A stretch of 20,638 nt of DNA from a virus, in IMG/VR virus record IMGVR_UViG_3300044858_002105, positions 1 to 20,638 of that record; one strand, written 5' to 3'. Both the position numbers and the translations under genes were made by a program. A model generated the notes under the pieces. That model saw only the letters and a program-made list of their open reading frames with translations. It did no database searches and was not told the origin of the DNA. Shown piece by piece: positions 18,716 to 20,638 of the stretch. Each line of letters begins with the position of its first letter. The first letter of the stretch is position 1.

Positions 18716-20638
18716 TGGCTCTTGTAACCACCAACATCCCTAACCTGATCAACGGTGTTAGCCAACAGGCTGATGCGTTGAAGTTTGCTACTCAAGCTGA
18801 CGAGCAAATCAATGGGATGAGTTCGGTTGTGGAAGGTCTGGTGAAACGCAACCCGACTGAGCACATCAAAAAGGTAATGACTTCTCCTGTCTCAAATGCC
18901 TTTGTTCACTTTATTAACCGAGATCCTACTGAACAGTATGTGTTCTCTGTCTCTGGAACAAGTGTCAGGGTGTTCGATCTTCAAGGCAATGAGAAAGTAG
19001 TTAACGTCCTTGGAACCTCAATACCTTCTTATTTTAACTCTACTTCTCCTAAACAAGAATACCGTGCGCTCACTGTAGCAGACTACACGTTTATTCTTAA
19101 CACCAAAAAGACAGCCGCAATGGGAGTTACTTTATCCCCAGCAGCAGCTATCCAAGCCGTTGTTACGGTAGCTCGCGGGTCTTTCTCTTCCGATTACCGA
19201 GTAATAATTGATGGTATTTCAATCAACTTTACCAGTGGAGATAGCGCAACAGCAGCTAACGGAAAAACAACTACAATCGCTGCGGGAATTAGAGCAGCAT
19301 TGGTTGCCAATGCAACAATCAACACAAATTTTGACATCAGTGCGGTAACCAACTCATCCATACACATTAAGCGTAAAAATTCCGCTAATTTCACCATTGA
19401 TATAGCTGACAGCACAGGAAGCAGCTTCAACAGCACAGCAATGTCTCTTGTTTTTAAAGAATCAAAAACGGAGGCAGAACTTCCATTGATTGCTTTTCAC
19501 GGACAAAAAGTAAGAGTAACAGATTATTCGGAAGATGACGAAAGCGGCTATTGGGTTGAATTTGTGGCTGCTAACGGTTCTGGTATAGGAACAGGATATT
19601 GGAAAGAAACGCAGACACCTGATCAAGAGTTCAAGCTAAATGCCGACACTATGCCCCACGTTCTTGTTCGTCTGGCTAACGGCCAGTTTGCTCTTAGTTC
19701 CTGTGACGGACAGACTATTGCTGTCGGTGCTTCAACGTATACGATTCCTAGTTGGGCTCAGCGAAAAGTGGGAACTGATGCCAGCAACCCTCCCCCCAGT
19801 TTTGTAGGAAACACATTAAACGATATTTGCTTCTTTAGAAACCGTTTGGGATTCCTATCGGACGAGAATGTTATTCTTTCCGAAAACTCAGAATTTTTTA
19901 ATTTTTTCAGGACAGATACTACTTCGCTGCTGGATTCCGATCCGATTGATGTAGCTAGTAGCCATACTCGTGTATCCGTTCTTAGACACGCTGTTCCGTT
20001 CTCAGAGCGGCTGGTTTTGTTTGCAGATCAAGCTCAATTCTACCTATCTGCTCAAGACATCCTAACTCCAAAAACAGCCACTATTCAGCAGACAACAGAG
20101 TTCACTGCTTTAAAGGACAGTAAACCTCTTGTTGTTGGTAAGAACATTTTCTTTCCGTTTAGCCGAGGAGCTTATTCCGGTGTGATGGAATACTTTGTTA
20201 CTCAAGATACGCTTGAGTTTAACGGTATTGATATTTCAGCTTCAGTTCCTTCTTACATAAAAGGAAACATTACTTACATGACGGCTTCAAGCAATGAACA
20301 GATTTGCGCCTTTACGTGTGATCGGGACAGGAACACAGTTTACATTTACAAATACTTTTTTACCGGAGACGAGAAACTACAATCCTCATGGTCTAAATGG
20401 ACTTTGGATTCATCAGCAACAGTCCTTGGTATAGAATTTATAGACAACATTTTGTATTTTTTAGTCAGTAGGTCTGATGGTGTCTTTCTTGAAAAAATTA
20501 ACGTCGAATCCGGATACACAGACACGGATTCTAATTTCACAATCTACTTGGACAGGAAGATTACTGAATCAGGTCTAACTAGAACATTTAACTCCACACT
20601 AGATCAAACCACTATCACACTTCCCTACGCAATCGGGG
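18715..20638 (+). CDS. Tail tubular protein B (nozzle), T7 gp12-like, 3' end outside window
   Basis: The frame is open from ATG 18715 to the window end, about 641 codons (T7 gp12 is 794), so the gene is cut. It forms the tail nozzle. The N-terminus MALVTTNIPNLINGVSQQAD, then MSSVVEGLVKRNPTEH, is the gp12 signature (ingested T7 form: NL..GISQQ...GL.KRP). The region about 145-250 is the usual inserted beta domain (RVIIDGISINFTSGD). Near residue 370 DICFFRNRLGFLSDENVILSE is highly conserved in nozzle proteins. No internal stop was seen in the sections translated. Confidence 0.93.
   Translation, partial: MALVTTNIPNLINGVSQQADALKFATQADEQINGMSSVVEGLVKRNPTEHIKKVMTSPVSNAFVHFINRDPTEQYVFSVSGTSVRVFDLQGNEKVVNVLGTSIPSYFNSTSPKQEYRALTVADYTFILNTKKTAAMGVTLSPAAAIQAVVTVARGSFSSDYRVIIDGISINFTSGDSATAANGKTTTIAAGIRAALVANATINTNFDISAVTNSSIHIKRKNSANFTIDIADSTGSSFNSTAMSLVFKESKTEAELPLIAFHGQKVRVTDYSEDDESGYWVEFVAANGSGIGTGYWKETQTPDQEFKLNADTMPHVLVRLANGQFALSSCDGQTIAVGASTYTIPSWAQRKVGTDASNPPPSFVGNTLNDICFFRNRLGFLSDENVILSENSEFFNFFRTDTTSLLDSDPIDVASSHTRVSVLRHAVPFSERLVLFADQAQFYLSAQDILTPKTATIQQTTEFTALKDSKPLVVGKNIFFPFSRGAYSGVMEYFVTQDTLEFNGIDISASVPSYIKGNITYMTASSNEQICAFTCDRDRNTVYIYKYFFTGDEKLQSSWSKWTLDSSATVLGIEFIDNILYFLVSRSDGVFLEKINVESGYTDTDSNFTIYLDRKITESGLTRTFNSTLDQTTITLPYAIG

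Noticed and set aside
1-20638. CRISPR arrays, insertion sequences, tRNA or rRNA genes
   Set aside because: None was seen; the only repeats are the left-end array, the CAG run and hairpins.

Overview
The window is the left and middle part of a T7-like podovirus genome (Autographiviridae-type). Its hallmarks are a single-subunit RNA polymerase, a gp2.5-like SSB, endonuclease I, a fused primase-helicase, a family A DNA polymerase and a FEN-type exonuclease. These are followed by portal, scaffold, major capsid, tail tubular protein A and the start of tail tubular protein B. Every gene is on the + strand and neighbours mostly abut or overlap by a few bases. The host cannot be read from the sequence. 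Base composition is moderate, and most start codons lack a clear Shine-Dalgarno sequence and sit in A-rich context. A tyrosine integrase at the left end makes this an integrase-bearing, possibly temperate member of the family; no repressor is recognisable.

Layout. 1-155: a left-end control region with about 35-bp-spaced copies of a 15-bp repeat, a small hairpin and a sigma70-like promoter. 156-1882: integrase, then four small overlapping unknown ORFs (a membrane peptide, a coiled coil and two soluble proteins). 1883-2047: a structured intergenic region. 2048-5076: a small unknown gene, dCMP deaminase and RNA polymerase. 5103-7708: SSB, endonuclease I and primase-helicase. 7709-7829: a predicted three-way-junction RNA. 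7830-11452: a 53-residue protein, DNA polymerase, a LAGLIDADG-type homing endonuclease, the exonuclease, a possible MazG-like nucleotide hydrolase (DUF5664-like) and a small unknown. 11469-14315: a virion accessory cassette with two gp7.3-like proteins, a small structural-type protein, a tail-fibre-like protein with a GC-rich central module and two small proteins. 14308-20638: portal, scaffold, capsid, a terminator-like hairpin, tail tubular protein A and a truncated tail tubular protein B. There is no gene-free stretch longer than 300 bases. Ligase, lysozyme, terminase and internal core proteins are not in the window.

How it works together. Host RNA polymerase probably reads the left end, producing integrase, the small early genes, the deaminase and the phage RNA polymerase. 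The phage polymerase would then read replication and virion genes. The most interesting point is the replisome. The DNA polymerase is about 90 residues shorter than T7 gp5. It has a reduced, different insert where T7 has its thioredoxin-binding domain, and it lacks the basic front loop of T7. SSB and helicase nevertheless keep the C-terminal phenylalanine tails that dock on those sites in T7. The 53-residue gene that overlaps the polymerase start has a lysine-rich N-terminus and a QLELDL motif resembling bacterial sliding-clamp binding peptides, which suggests a different processivity or docking arrangement.
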